A stretch of 32,587 nt of DNA from Candidatus Dadabacteria bacterium CSP1-2 (GCA_001443445.1 LDXN01000023.1:9617-42203), one strand, 5' to 3'; numbered from the stretch's first letter, positions 7,584 through 15,569 are shown. The notes: generated from the letters alone by a model not told the origin. Translations and numbers: made by a program.

Positions 7584-8768
7584 ATGAGTACCATGAAATA
7601 TCCATTTAGCAAAAGAATAAATCATTTTGTCCCACCAAAGCAGTGGGCTAGTATGAGAATTGCAAAGGAGCTTGAAAAAAACACTGGTAAAAAGGTAATT
7701 CACTTTGAAAAAGGTGATTATCAGGGACCGGATTTCGATACCCCTGAGTTTATGATTGAAGCCACACTAAAAGCACTTAAGGATGGATATGTAAGATACG
7801 ATCCGGGGCCAGGTCTTGCAGAGCTTAGAGAAGCTATCGCCCAAGAGATGACAAAGAGGGGAAGGCCGACTACCGCTGAGGAGGTAATCGTTACGGCTGG
7901 TGCAAAGCAATCCCTCAATATGTCACTCTTAACCTTCTTAGAAGACGGGGATGAGGTAATTTTCCCAAATCCCGGCTATCCTCCTGATGAGGTCTGGGCT
8001 AAGTATGCAGGTGCACATATAAAGCATACACCTCTTACTAAACCCGATTGGCAGTTTGATGTTGAAAAGCTTGAGCATATGATCACACCAAAGACAAAGC
8101 TTTTAATAATCAACACCCCACAAAGACCTAATGGTCATCTTGTTGAGAACCCTGAGGAAATCGCTGAATTATGTTTGAAGCACAAGGACCTTATTGTAAT
8201 ATCCGATGAGATCTTCTCACACGTAGTTTATGATGGCAAGAAGCACAAAAGCATTTCAGCCATACCTGACATGGCTGAGAGAACTATTGTGATTGATACA
8301 TTCTCAAAGACCTATGCGATGACCGGTTGGAGAATTGGTTGGACAGTAGCTCCAAAACCCGTTATAGAAAAGCTTTCGATATTCCTTCAGGACACTATTA
8401 CAAACGTTGCCGCTTTTATTCAGAAGGCTGCCTATGCTGCAATGGTAGGCCCTCAGGATTGGGTAGAGAAAAAGAGACAACTCCTTCAAAAGAAACGAGA
8501 CAGAATAGTAGCTGGTTTAAACTCGATCCCTGGTATAAAATGCGATACCCCATCCGGCGCATTCTACGCCTTTCCCGATATTTCAGGGACAGGTCTAACC
8601 TCACAGGAATTCACAAACAGATTAATGGAGACTGCGGGTGTAGCAGTTGTCGATGGTACCGCTTTTGGAAGCCGAGGTGAAGATTACGTGAGAGTGACCT
8701 ACGCTGTTTCCGATCAGGATATAGACGAAGGAATAAAAAGGATAAAAGAGACAGACCTACGCTCATAG
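7584..8768 (+). CDS. Class I/II PLP aminotransferase with atypical cofactor contacts
   Basis: A 394-residue fold-type I aminotransferase of the aspartate aminotransferase group, with a strong AGGAGGT site seven bases before the ATG. The Schiff-base lysine is K242 in DTFSKTYAMTGWRIGW. The PLP-pyridine aspartate is present in SDEIF, and the substrate-carboxylate arginine is present in YVRVTYAVS. Two usual PLP-O3' partners are changed: the Asn of NxPxNPTG is Arg (NTPQRPNG) and the Tyr of DEIY is Phe. The fold and lysine argue that it is still an enzyme, with altered chemistry or substrate. It follows tetR by 49 bp on the same strand. The amino-acid substrate cannot be named. Confidence 0.88.
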   Translation: MSTMKYPFSKRINHFVPPKQWASMRIAKELEKNTGKKVIHFEKGDYQGPDFDTPEFMIEATLKALKDGYVRYDPGPGLAELREAIAQEMTKRGRPTTAEEVIVTAGAKQSLNMSLLTFLEDGDEVIFPNPGYPPDEVWAKYAGAHIKHTPLTKPDWQFDVEKLEHMITPKTKLLIINTPQRPNGHLVENPEEIAELCLKHKDLIVISDEIFSHVVYDGKKHKSISAIPDMAERTIVIDTFSKTYAMTGWRIGWTVAPKPVIEKLSIFLQDTITNVAAFIQKAAYAAMVGPQDWVEKKRQLLQKKRDRIVAGLNSIPGIKCDTPSGAFYAFPDISGTGLTSQEFTNRLMETAGVAVVDGTAFGSRGEDYVRVTYAVSDQDIDEGIKRIKETDLRS

Positions 8769-8815
8769 TATTAATCAATTGCATAGCTAGAAGGTAAACA
8801 ACTTCGAGGAAAGAT

Positions 8816-8858
8816 TTTGATACCTTCAGTCCTTTAATGATGAGGAAAAGGTATCAAA
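8816..8858. terminator. Hairpin after the aminotransferase
   Basis: TTTGATACCTT (8816-8826) and AAGGTATCAAA (8848-8858) form a perfect 11-bp stem around a 21-base loop, 48 bases after the aminotransferase stop. No T-run follows, so it may be a processing or stability hairpin rather than an intrinsic terminator. Confidence 0.45.
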
Positions 8859-8999
8859 GTATTACCCTAGCTTTTAGTATTGTTATCTCTTATGTAATTT
8901 TATCCATTTAAAATCTCCATAGATTTTCCTATTAGTTCTTTTTATAATAAATAAAGTGCTATCTTTGCAAATGGAAACAATCAATATTAGAGTACAGTC

Positions 9000-9848
9000 A
9001 TGTTAAATAGAACTAGAAAACTCGATTGGATAGGGAAATTTTTATTTGTCCTATTTATCGCATTATTTACCTCCTTTCTTTTAATAACCTGCTATAAGGC
9101 TCCGGTTACTGGTAGATCTCAACTCATTTTGATTTCGGAAGAGGAAGCAAATCAGATGGGAGTCACCGCTTTTCAAGAGGTATTGAGCAAGGAAAAGGTC
9201 TCAAACAATGCAGTTTATAACGAAGCTGTAACCAGAGTAGCTGGAAGAATAACTGGAGTCTCAGTTACCCCACGATACAACTGGGATTATAAGGTGTTTA
9301 AAGATGATAAAACAATTAATGCTTTTGCACTACCTGGGGGAAAGATAGGAGTTTATTCAGGAATTATACCAGTCGCTATGAATGACGCCGGACTAGCTAC
9401 AGTCCTTGGTCACGAAGTAGCGCACGTTGCCGCACATCATGGCGCAGAAAGAATCTCAGCCGGGATCCTTGCCCAGCTTGGGGCTGTTGCCCTTGGCGTT
9501 GCCCTTAGTAATAGAGACCCGTTAGTAGTAAACGCAATAATGCAGGCATATGGAATCGGTGTAACCGTTGGAGGCATACTACCCTTTAGCCGTACACAAG
9601 AATCGGAAGCCGATAGGATTGGTTTAATTTACATGGCAAAAGCCGGGTACCACCCAGGGGAGGCTATTGACTTTTGGAACAGGATGGAACTGGCAACTCA
9701 GAATAAACCCCGACCACCTGAGTTTCTCGCCACTCATCCTGGCTATGGTACAAGAGTAAGCAATCTAAAGAAGTGGCTCCCAGAAGCGATGAGGTATTAT
9801 GAGAGTTCAGATAGGGCTACAAATTTATTAATCTCATCAGCTCATTAA
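9000..9848 (+). CDS. M48-family zinc metalloprotease, lipoprotein
   Basis: A 282-residue protein with a hydrophobic signal (residues 13-30) and a lipobox ending LLITC near residue 31, so it should be lipid-anchored in the envelope. The zinc motif is HEVAH (H138-E139, H142) in LGHEVAHVAAHHGAER. The third ligand glutamate is in ESEAD (201-205). The substrate-binding segment INAFALPGGKIGVYSGI is typical of the BepA/LoiP/Oma1 branch, which clears misfolded outer-membrane or lipoprotein substrates. It lacks the TPR domain of BepA. The upstream frame is closed, which fixes the ATG. Its stop overlaps the phoU stop from the other strand. Confidence 0.92.
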   Translation: MLNRTRKLDWIGKFLFVLFIALFTSFLLITCYKAPVTGRSQLILISEEEANQMGVTAFQEVLSKEKVSNNAVYNEAVTRVAGRITGVSVTPRYNWDYKVFKDDKTINAFALPGGKIGVYSGIIPVAMNDAGLATVLGHEVAHVAAHHGAERISAGILAQLGAVALGVALSNRDPLVVNAIMQAYGIGVTVGGILPFSRTQESEADRIGLIYMAKAGYHPGEAIDFWNRMELATQNKPRPPEFLATHPGYGTRVSNLKKWLPEAMRYYESSDRATNLLISSAH

Positions 9849-10513
9849 ACTTGCTCTCTTTCTAATGTGTGATGTTTTAAGATCTTTCCAGAAGCTATGT
9901 AGAAAGCCTCTTCTGCAATGTTGGTTGCAAGGTCGGCAACTCTTTCGAGGTCTCTACTTACAAGAATCAGAAAAATTGCACGGTCAATTATACTAGGGTC
10001 TGCTATCATATATGTCAAAAGTTCTCTCATAATCTGGTTCTCAAGAAAGTCCACCTCATCGTCCTTTTTACAAACCTCAACTGCAAGCCCCGTATTTTTG
10101 TTTATAAATGCATCTAGGCTTTGTCTAAGCATCTCCATTGCTCTTTCTGCCATTCTGGGAATATCAATTAGTGGTTTGACAGAAGGTTTATCTGCAAGGT
10201 AAATCGCCCTCTCAGCAATATTTACTGCATGGTCTCCTATCCTTTCAAGGTCGTTATTTATCTTCATTATCATTGTAACGTTTCTTAAATCCTCAGCTTC
10301 CGGTTGATAGAGTGCGAGTATCTTTATAACTAAGTTATCTATTTCGATTTCCATCTTATTTACTTTGTCATCACTTTTTATTACCTCCTCAGCTAGAATC
10401 ATGTTTCTTTCCTTGAGCGCTTTAACGCCCTTAACAATCATCTCTTCAACTGAAGCGGCCATTTCAAGAAGTAGCCTTTTAAGATTAATAATTTCCTCTT
10501 CGAATTTTTTCAT
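9845..10513 (-). CDS. phoU: Phosphate-signalling regulator PhoU
   Basis: A 222-residue PhoU of normal length, with two three-helix repeats. Each carries the family metal-binding signature: NNDLERIGDHAVNIAE near residues 86-101 and SRDLERVADLATNIAEEAFY near 185-204. In known systems it links the PstSCAB transporter to the PhoR kinase and holds the Pho regulon off when phosphate is plentiful. AGGGG lies eight bases before the ATG. It is the last gene of a minus-strand group phoB'-'pstB-arsC-phoU. The pst and phoR partners are truncated or absent here. Its stop overlaps the M48 gene stop. Confidence 0.94.
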   Translation of the reverse strand: MKKFEEEIINLKRLLLEMAASVEEMIVKGVKALKERNMILAEEVIKSDDKVNKMEIEIDNLVIKILALYQPEAEDLRNVTMIMKINNDLERIGDHAVNIAERAIYLADKPSVKPLIDIPRMAERAMEMLRQSLDAFINKNTGLAVEVCKKDDEVDFLENQIMRELLTYMIADPSIIDRAIFLILVSRDLERVADLATNIAEEAFYIASGKILKHHTLEREQV

Positions 10514-10569
10514 TTTAATTCCCCTCAGACTAAAATATTGTCAATATCTCCATAAACCTCTTTTAGTTA

Positions 10570-10586
10570 GTTTAAACTTCTCTTAA
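10570..10586 (-). promoter_or_regulatory. Weak Pho-box-like repeat upstream of phoU
   Basis: Read on the minus strand, TTAAGA and TTAAAC are spaced 11 bp apart (10586 and 10575), followed by a poor third match (AAAAGA). This is the TTAACA-N5-TTAACA geometry of PhoP/PhoB sites. The region is AT-rich, so chance is possible. Confidence 0.25.
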
Positions 10587-10596
10587 ATAATTGCTC

Positions 10597-11052
10597 TCAG
10601 CCAACATTCTTAACAACTTTAGTGTCTTCTCCTTTATCAAATGTTCCTTTAACCCAATTTATAATGTCATTCCTTACCCGCCTAAAAATGGCAAGGATTT
10701 CTTCTTCTGTTCCCTTACACTCAGATGGATCTTCAAAATCCTGGTGTAGATATTTCTTGGCTCCTGGGAACACAGGGCATTCTTCTTTCGCATGATTGCA
10801 TACCGTAACAACATAGTCAAATTTCTTATAAAGAAATTCATCAACACTCTTAGAACTTTGCGATGATATGTCAATACCGATCTCTTTCATCACTCTAATA
10901 GCATAAGGGTTTACTCTTGTTGGCTTCGTTCCAGCGCTATAAGCCTCATAACGATCACCGTATAAAGCTCTGAGCAACGCCTCTCCAATTTGAGAACGAG
11001 AAGAATTATGGGTACAAACAAACAAAACTTTTTTCTTTCTTTGCTTAACCAT
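10597..11052 (-). CDS. arsC: Arsenate reductase, thioredoxin-coupled (LMW-phosphatase fold)
   Basis: A 151-residue protein. The phosphate-loop CTHNSSRS starts at the catalytic C13. The redox pair C85 and C92 (CNHAKEEC) has the seven-residue spacing of the S. aureus pI258-type enzyme (Cys10/82/89), and HQDFEDPS supplies the general-acid aspartate. The middle of the loop is HNSS instead of the usual GNSC. It should reduce arsenate to arsenite using thioredoxin in the cytoplasm. No arsB/acr3 or arsR is next to it. Its place between pstB' and phoU suggests it deals with arsenate entering through the phosphate transporter. A low-molecular-weight tyrosine phosphatase is the alternative but would lack the two extra cysteines. 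Confidence 0.93.
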   Translation of the reverse strand: MVKQRKKKVLFVCTHNSSRSQIGEALLRALYGDRYEAYSAGTKPTRVNPYAIRVMKEIGIDISSQSSKSVDEFLYKKFDYVVTVCNHAKEECPVFPGAKKYLHQDFEDPSECKGTEEEILAIFRRVRNDIINWVKGTFDKGEDTKVVKNVG

Positions 11053-11182
11053 TATCTCACTTTAATGCTCTATTACTTCCTCCACTATCACCTCAGCTCA
11101 AACCCACAAATCATAGCCTGGTACAGATCAACTTAATTAATGGGAAGAAACTAAGGCATCATCCTACATTTAAAAATAACGC

Positions 11183-11509
11183 TCAACCGAACTTTCCTGA
11201 GACATAATCCTCAGTCTGCTTTTTTGAGGGTGTAAGAAATATCTTTTCGGTAATATCGTACTCAATTAACCTTCCCAAATACATAAAAGCGGTATAGTCA
11301 GAAACACGTGAAGCCTGTTGCATGTTGTGAGTAACGGTAACTATTGTGTAATTCTGTTTAAGCTCTGTTATTAGGTCCTCGATTTTTCCTGTAGCAATAG
11401 GGTCAAGAGCAGAACATGGCTCATCCATAAGAAGCACCTCAGGCTCAACAGCAATTGCTCTTGCAATACAAAGCCTCTGCTGTTGTCCTCCTGAAAGCCC
11501 AAATCCTCT
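11183..11509 (-). pseudogene. pstB: PstB phosphate-transport ATPase, C-terminal half only
   Basis: About 107 residues from [17 protein letters not shown] to the C-terminus [10 protein letters not shown]. Present are the ABC signature LSGGQQQR, Walker B LLMDEP, the D-loop SALD and the H-loop THN, and the text is unmistakably PstB ([20 protein letters not shown] and [12 protein letters not shown]). The Walker A motif and the Q-loop are missing, because the gene is cut at 11498-11519, where phoB sequence begins on the same strand in another frame. It cannot hydrolyse ATP as it stands. A sequence open further upstream in this frame is only the shadow of phoB. Confidence 0.9.
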
Positions 11510-12062
11510 TCTTCTTAAGCAATTGATCCCGTGTGTATACCCTTCCCCTTCCTTCTGCAAGCACCTCAAGAATCTTAAACTCAGTTGTAGTTAGCTCTAC
11601 TTTCTTACCATCAACAGCAGCCTCAAATTTTTCTGAATCAATCGCAAGAGGACCAATCCTTATAATTTTGTCTGCTTCCCCTTCTTTTTTCGATCTTCTT
11701 AGTATGGTCTTTACTCTGGCAACAAGCTCACGTGGGCTAAATGGTTTTACTATGTAGTCGTCTGCACCGAGTTCAAGTCCTACAACAATATCAGCCTCTG
11801 TGCCCTTTGCGGTAAGCATGATTATTGGTAGTGATGATGTGCGGCTATTATTTTTTAGCATCCTGCAGATTTCAAGTCCATCCGCTCCCGGAAGCATTAT
11901 GTCAAGGACCACAAGATCGGGAAGCAAGGATTGTATATATGAAAGAAAATCCCTTCCATTATAGAACTCCCTTACCTTAAATCCATCCCTTTTTAAGTGA
12001 TGGCTCACAAGTTCTACAATATCCTCTTCATCATCTACTATTGCTATTACCTGGTTATCCAT
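11508..12062 (-). pseudogene. phoB: PhoB-type response regulator, truncated in its DNA-binding domain
   Basis: The receiver domain is complete: acidic pocket D10-D11, phospho-acceptor D54 (VLDIMLPG), T84 and K106. The linker and the first part of the winged-helix domain follow ([20 protein letters not shown] then [10 protein letters not shown]). The text then switches at about 11498-11519 into pstB DNA read out of frame and stops at 11445. The recognition helix and wing, normally about 45 further residues, are gone, so sequence-specific DNA binding should be lost. The OmpR/PhoB family assignment is secure; calling it PhoB rests on the pst, phoU and arsC neighbours. No histidine kinase is adjacent. 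Confidence 0.88.
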
Positions 12063-12133
12063 AAAAATTATTATTTGCTAAGATGAGTAGTTTTACAACT
12101 TCTCAGTTCCCCGAACTAGAACAAACCTAATGT

Positions 12134-12157
12134 AGAGACACGCCATGGCGTGTCTCT
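12134..12157. repeat. Perfect 24-bp palindrome
   Basis: Left arm AGAGACACGCCA, right arm TGGCGTGTCTCT, no loop. It lies between the GlcE-like gene and phoB', which point the same way. No T-run follows. It looks like a dispersed palindromic element; similar GAGACnCGCC palindromes occur widely in bacterial genomes (recalled, not checked). Confidence 0.7.
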
Positions 12158-12188
12158 GCTCATGTAGGCATAGCCCATACAATCGCTT

Positions 12189-13511
12189 CTATAGCAACCT
12201 TCCAGGACTCATAAGGCCCTTAGGATCAAAACTTCCTTTAATCTTACGCATTATCTCTACGCCACCCGGAAGATGACCCCATATATTCACCTTGTGCTTA
12301 ATCTCAGTAGAAGCTGATTCTACTACAAGGTATCCGCCGGCTTCTGCTACGTAAGAACCTAATTCATTTATAAACTGAATTATATTATCCATCTCTTCGG
12401 TTGACAAAAATCCGTAAACAATCCCGCTCCCAGCGTGAGAAATAAGGCTGATGCTAACCCCAAGATTTTTCGAATACTCATCAACTTTATTGAAGATGTC
12501 GAACGTGATTGAGGTTGGAGCACTTACCTTAAATCTAAAATTTGACCCTACCAAATAAGGGAAATCTGATAGTTCAGTCCAGAATCCCTCTTGCTCGGGA
12601 CCCTCAAGAATTCGAGCGTAGCCTATACCCATTTTTCGAATCTCGTCACACTCCCTTTTAACCGATTCCTCAAAGCCTTCTAACCTAATAACCAGACAGC
12701 ATGTATTTTCCATAAATGATATGTCAATCTTCTTTGATAAAACCTTAATCGTAGAGTAATTCAACGCTTCTAGAGAAGAGGGAAGAACCACTGACTCAAG
12801 CAATCTTGATATAAATTCGAATGCCTGTGCAGAGTTTTCAAATGAAAGCAAGACCGTCTTCTCTACCTCTGGTAAAGGATAAAGTTTAAAAGTAGCCTCA
12901 GTTATTATTCCTAGAGTTCCAAAAGAACCAACAAAGAGTTTGCACATATCATAGCCTGCCACGTTCTTTACGACTTTTCCTCCAGCCTTGATTCCTTCCC
13001 CTGTAGGAAGTACTGCCTTTATTCCAATTAGCAAATCCCTCACCGACCCATATCTTAATCTTCTAGGCCCGTTTGAATTTGATGCTATAACCCCACCAAT
13101 CGAACACCTAGAGCTAAACATGGGGTCAAGGGGAAGAAACTGCTTTTTATCTTTAATTAGACTCTGCAACTCTGAAAGTTTTACCCCAGCCTCTAGTGTG
13201 ACTGTAAGGTTTCCTTGGTCGTGTTCAATGACTTTGTTTAGCCGAGATGTAAAGAGTATAATATCTAAGCTTTTAGGTATGTTCCCAATTACTATTTTTG
13301 TTCCCTGAGACCATGGGCAAATCGAAGCCTCTTCTTCATTGGCAACACGTAAAATTGCGGAAACCTCATCTAAGTTAGCAGGGTAGACAAGAAGTCCTGG
13401 GACCTTACCATCTACTGCAAAATCTAAGAATCCACCATGAGAGTAGTAGAGATATTCCCTGCCTACGATGTGTTCTATTTTTGAGGTTAAAAGTTCGTAG
13501 TCTGGCATCAT
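12189..13511 (-). CDS. glcE: FAD-binding oxidoreductase, glycolate oxidase subunit GlcE-like
   Basis: A 440-residue flavoprotein of the vanillyl-alcohol oxidase/PCMH group. FAD-binding features include CPWSQGTKI, CSIGGVIASNSNGPRRLRYG with SVRDLLIG, and GGKVVKNVAGYDMCKLFVGS with FGTLGII. The C-terminal half has the FAD-oxidase C domain ending in GSFDPKGLMSPGRL. The pattern, including the KNVAGYDMCKL block, is that of GlcE rather than the GlcD catalytic subunit. GlcE acts with GlcD and the iron-sulfur GlcF in oxidising glycolate or similar 2-hydroxy acids. Neither partner is in the window on this side. Two adjacent ATGs (13509 and 13506) are possible starts, both with poor ribosome-binding sites. 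Confidence 0.85.
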   Translation of the reverse strand: MMPDYELLTSKIEHIVGREYLYYSHGGFLDFAVDGKVPGLLVYPANLDEVSAILRVANEEEASICPWSQGTKIVIGNIPKSLDIILFTSRLNKVIEHDQGNLTVTLEAGVKLSELQSLIKDKKQFLPLDPMFSSRCSIGGVIASNSNGPRRLRYGSVRDLLIGIKAVLPTGEGIKAGGKVVKNVAGYDMCKLFVGSFGTLGIITEATFKLYPLPEVEKTVLLSFENSAQAFEFISRLLESVVLPSSLEALNYSTIKVLSKKIDISFMENTCCLVIRLEGFEESVKRECDEIRKMGIGYARILEGPEQEGFWTELSDFPYLVGSNFRFKVSAPTSITFDIFNKVDEYSKNLGVSISLISHAGSGIVYGFLSTEEMDNIIQFINELGSYVAEAGGYLVVESASTEIKHKVNIWGHLPGGVEIMRKIKGSFDPKGLMSPGRLL

Positions 13512-13527
13512 TAAAATTAAGTAGAGG

Positions 13528-13578
13528 CGTTATCCCTTCGACATGCTCAGGGCAGGTCCTGTTGCGAATTTTAGTAGG
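13528..13578. repeat. Interspersed repeat fragment with CCCT...AGGG hairpin
   Basis: CCCTTCGACATGCTCAGGGC contains a CCCT/AGGG stem and resembles the very common dispersed CCTTCGACA.GCTCAGGG elements (recalled). It adjoins the hairpin-repeat array that fills the rest of the 460-bp gene-free stretch up to 13973. Confidence 0.5.
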
Positions 13579-13579
13579 A

Positions 13580-13645
13580 TTAAAAAACCCCGTCCGTATA
13601 TATTAAAATTCTACTAAGATAGACGAGACTTTCCAGTCCCCTTGG
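13580..13645. repeat. Three-hairpin repeat, unit A (diverged)
   Basis: It begins TTAAAAAACCCCGTCC and ends GACGAGACTTTCCAGTCCC. The right-hand hairpin GACT-TTCC-AGTC is kept. The left hairpin is eroded and the central stem is lost, replaced by AT-rich sequence. Confidence 0.6.
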
Positions 13646-13648
13646 TCA

Positions 13649-13725
13649 GACGGGGTTAGAAAACCCTGCCTATCGTGGATGGACGTCGAATAACAACGAT
13701 AGGCGGGAAATTCTTGTCCAGTCGA
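13649..13725. repeat. Three-hairpin repeat, unit B
   Basis: The unit starts GGGGTT-AGAA-AACCC (hairpin 1). GCCTATCG ... CGATAGGC follows (8-bp central stem, loop containing TGGATGGACGTCGA), then GGGAAATTCTTGTCC (hairpin 3, partly degenerate). Confidence 0.8.
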
Positions 13726-13752
13726 TGTAACATTTTCGTTCGCATTATGCTC

Positions 13753-13830
13753 CGGCGGGGTTAGAAAACCTCGCCTATCGAGGATGGACGTCGAACACGC
13801 CGATAGACGAGACATTCTTGTCTCGCGAAC
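13753..13830. repeat. Three-hairpin repeat, unit C
   Basis: The same order as unit B: GGGGTT-AGAA-AACC, then GCCTATCG ... CGATAGaC around AGGATGGACGTCGAACACGC, then GAGACA-TTCT-TGTCTC. Units B and C share the loop core GGATGGACGTCGAA. The 104-bp period shows a tandem arrangement. Confidence 0.8.
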
Positions 13831-13833
13831 GCC

Positions 13834-13866
13834 GATGGGTGTTAGAAAATCCTGCCTGTCGACATA
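13834..13866. repeat. Three-hairpin repeat, unit D (left end only)
   Basis: GATGGGTGTTAGAAAATCCTGCCTGTCGACATATT matches the left end of units B and C and then stops. It is a truncated copy 110 bp before the radical SAM gene. No gene is seen between 13512 and 13973; reading frames through the array merely translate the repeats. Confidence 0.6.
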
Positions 13867-13973
13867 TTAAAATTACAGCACGAATTTCTATTATCTTATC
13901 ATGAAAAAATTTTCAGTGAAGAGATGATTTGTTTGTTATATAATGTGAGTATTAAGTTCCTGAGGTTTTTTGA

Positions 13974-15569
13974 ATGAAGGTTTGTTTTATTAATCCAGCT
14001 TTTCCAGAGTCACTCTGGAGTTTTAGTGGAGTTGCCTCACTCGTAGGTAAAAGAGGAGCATTCGCACCTTTGGGACTTGCGACTATTGCTGCTTGTACTC
14101 CAACGAAGTTCAACATCGAAATTTGTGACGAAGAGATTGAACCTATAAATTTTGAAACCGATGCTGAAATTATTGCTCTAACTGCATTTAATGTACAGGC
14201 AAGAAGGGCTTTTAAGATAGCAGAGGAATTTAGAAGGCGTAGAAAGTTGGTTGCTATGGGTGGACCTTACGCAAGTCTCTGTCCGGAAAAATGTATGCCA
14301 TACGTAGATGTTGTACTCGAAGGAGAGGGGGAACTAATTTGGCAAGAGTTTTTAGCTGACTATAAAGAAGGGAATTATAAACGGCACTACAAGCAGAAAG
14401 AGAAGATTTCTATGCTTTCATCGCCTCCGCCACGTTATGACCTTCTAAAAATTAAGGAATATTTTGAGTTTTCTATACAGACAACGCGCGGCTGCCCATT
14501 TACCTGCGAGTTCTGCGACATTATCATCACAGACGGAAGGGTTCCAAGGAGTAAATCAGTTAAGCAAGTCTTGGCGGAGGTACAAAAACTATATGAACTT
14601 GGAGTTGGTTCAGTCGTGTTCACTGACGCTAATTTCATCGGTAGCCCTAAATATACTAAAGAGTTACTTGAAGAGCTTATAAGATTCGGTAAAGAAAATA
14701 ACTTCCCAATGAGCTTTGCATGTGAAGCAACGATAAATCTTGCGACAAAGTATGATATTCTTGGCTTAATGCAGGCAGCCAACTTTGACCGTGTATTTGT
14801 GGGCGTTGAGTCCCCAAGGAAAACAAGCCTTGTAGAAACAAAAAAGCTTGTAAATACACGCGGATCACTTTTAGAAAACATTAGAAAGATTCAATCCTAC
14901 GGCATGATTGTTGTTGCAGGAATGATTGTAGGGTTCGATAGTGATGATAAAGAAATATTCCAGGAACAGTTTGACTTCTTAATGGAAGCAGGGGTTCCAT
15001 TTACCACAGTAGGCACTTTGGTTGCCCTGGAGAATACCCCGCTTTACGAACGAGTAAAGAAAGAGGGACGGTTAATTGAATCGATCTACGAAGATATGCG
15101 GGGGCATGGTGCAAGTAACACAAACTTCATTCCCAGACAAATGACTCTTGAAGAACTAATCAATGGTTACAACTGGCTTATCCGTGCACTCTATGCCTAC
15201 GACAACTATTCCAAGCGGATTTTAACCATGATAGACAATTTTTATAGGAATGGAAACAAGGACAAAGTTGCAGAGAAAAGGCCATACCTCCCAGGCTTTC
15301 TGCATACACAGAAAAAGCCTTACCTTTCTTCAGAACTATATAAAATAATTAAAAATGTACTTTCGTATTATTTAATTACAAAGGATGGAAAACGGAGGTG
15401 GTTTTTTATTTCGTCGTTACTTAAGACACTTAGGGGAGGAGTAAACTCTCGGAGGTTGGCTGGGACTTTATCACTTCTTGTATTACACAAGCATTTCCAT
15501 GATTACGTCACTAAGGCTCACGGGGACCCAGAGATAATAAGTCCCATCTCTCCGTATACCCCTAATTAG
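13974..15569 (+). CDS. B12-binding-domain radical SAM protein with DUF4070 C-terminus
   Basis: A 531-residue protein. Residues 1-130 are a cobalamin-binding Rossmann domain (MKVCFINPAFP; VAMGGPYASL; VDVVLEGEGE). Residues 165-375 are the radical SAM barrel, with the 4Fe-4S cysteines C174, C178 and C181 in TTRGCPFTCEFCD and the later GVESP and IVGFDSDD strands. Residues 385-460 match the DUF4070 region (NFIPRQMTLEELINGYNWLI). The same architecture occurs in the hopanoid methylases HpnP and HpnR and in many uncharacterised enzymes, so a methylation or carbon-skeleton reaction on a lipid or natural product is possible but unproven. The B12 domain lacks the DxHxxG motif, as is usual in this group. 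TGAGG lies about eight bases before the ATG. Confidence 0.88.
   Translation: MKVCFINPAFPESLWSFSGVASLVGKRGAFAPLGLATIAACTPTKFNIEICDEEIEPINFETDAEIIALTAFNVQARRAFKIAEEFRRRRKLVAMGGPYASLCPEKCMPYVDVVLEGEGELIWQEFLADYKEGNYKRHYKQKEKISMLSSPPPRYDLLKIKEYFEFSIQTTRGCPFTCEFCDIIITDGRVPRSKSVKQVLAEVQKLYELGVGSVVFTDANFIGSPKYTKELLEELIRFGKENNFPMSFACEATINLATKYDILGLMQAANFDRVFVGVESPRKTSLVETKKLVNTRGSLLENIRKIQSYGMIVVAGMIVGFDSDDKEIFQEQFDFLMEAGVPFTTVGTLVALENTPLYERVKKEGRLIESIYEDMRGHGASNTNFIPRQMTLEELINGYNWLIRALYAYDNYSKRILTMIDNFYRNGNKDKVAEKRPYLPGFLHTQKKPYLSSELYKIIKNVLSYYLITKDGKRRWFFISSLLKTLRGGVNSRRLAGTLSLLVLHKHFHDYVTKAHGDPEIISPISPYTPN

Noticed and set aside
11445-11507. Novel C-terminal tail of PhoB ([20 protein letters not shown])
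   Set aside because: It is out-of-frame reading of the conserved PstB signature region, not a real domain.
13603-13815. 70-codon minus-strand reading frame with an internal protein repeat (DRxGFLTP)
   Set aside because: It lies wholly within the hairpin repeat array, and the peptide repeat merely translates the DNA repeat; no ribosome-binding site.
13580-13866. CRISPR array
   Set aside because: Units are about 75 bp with internal hairpins and unequal spacing, only two well-preserved copies, and no cas genes.
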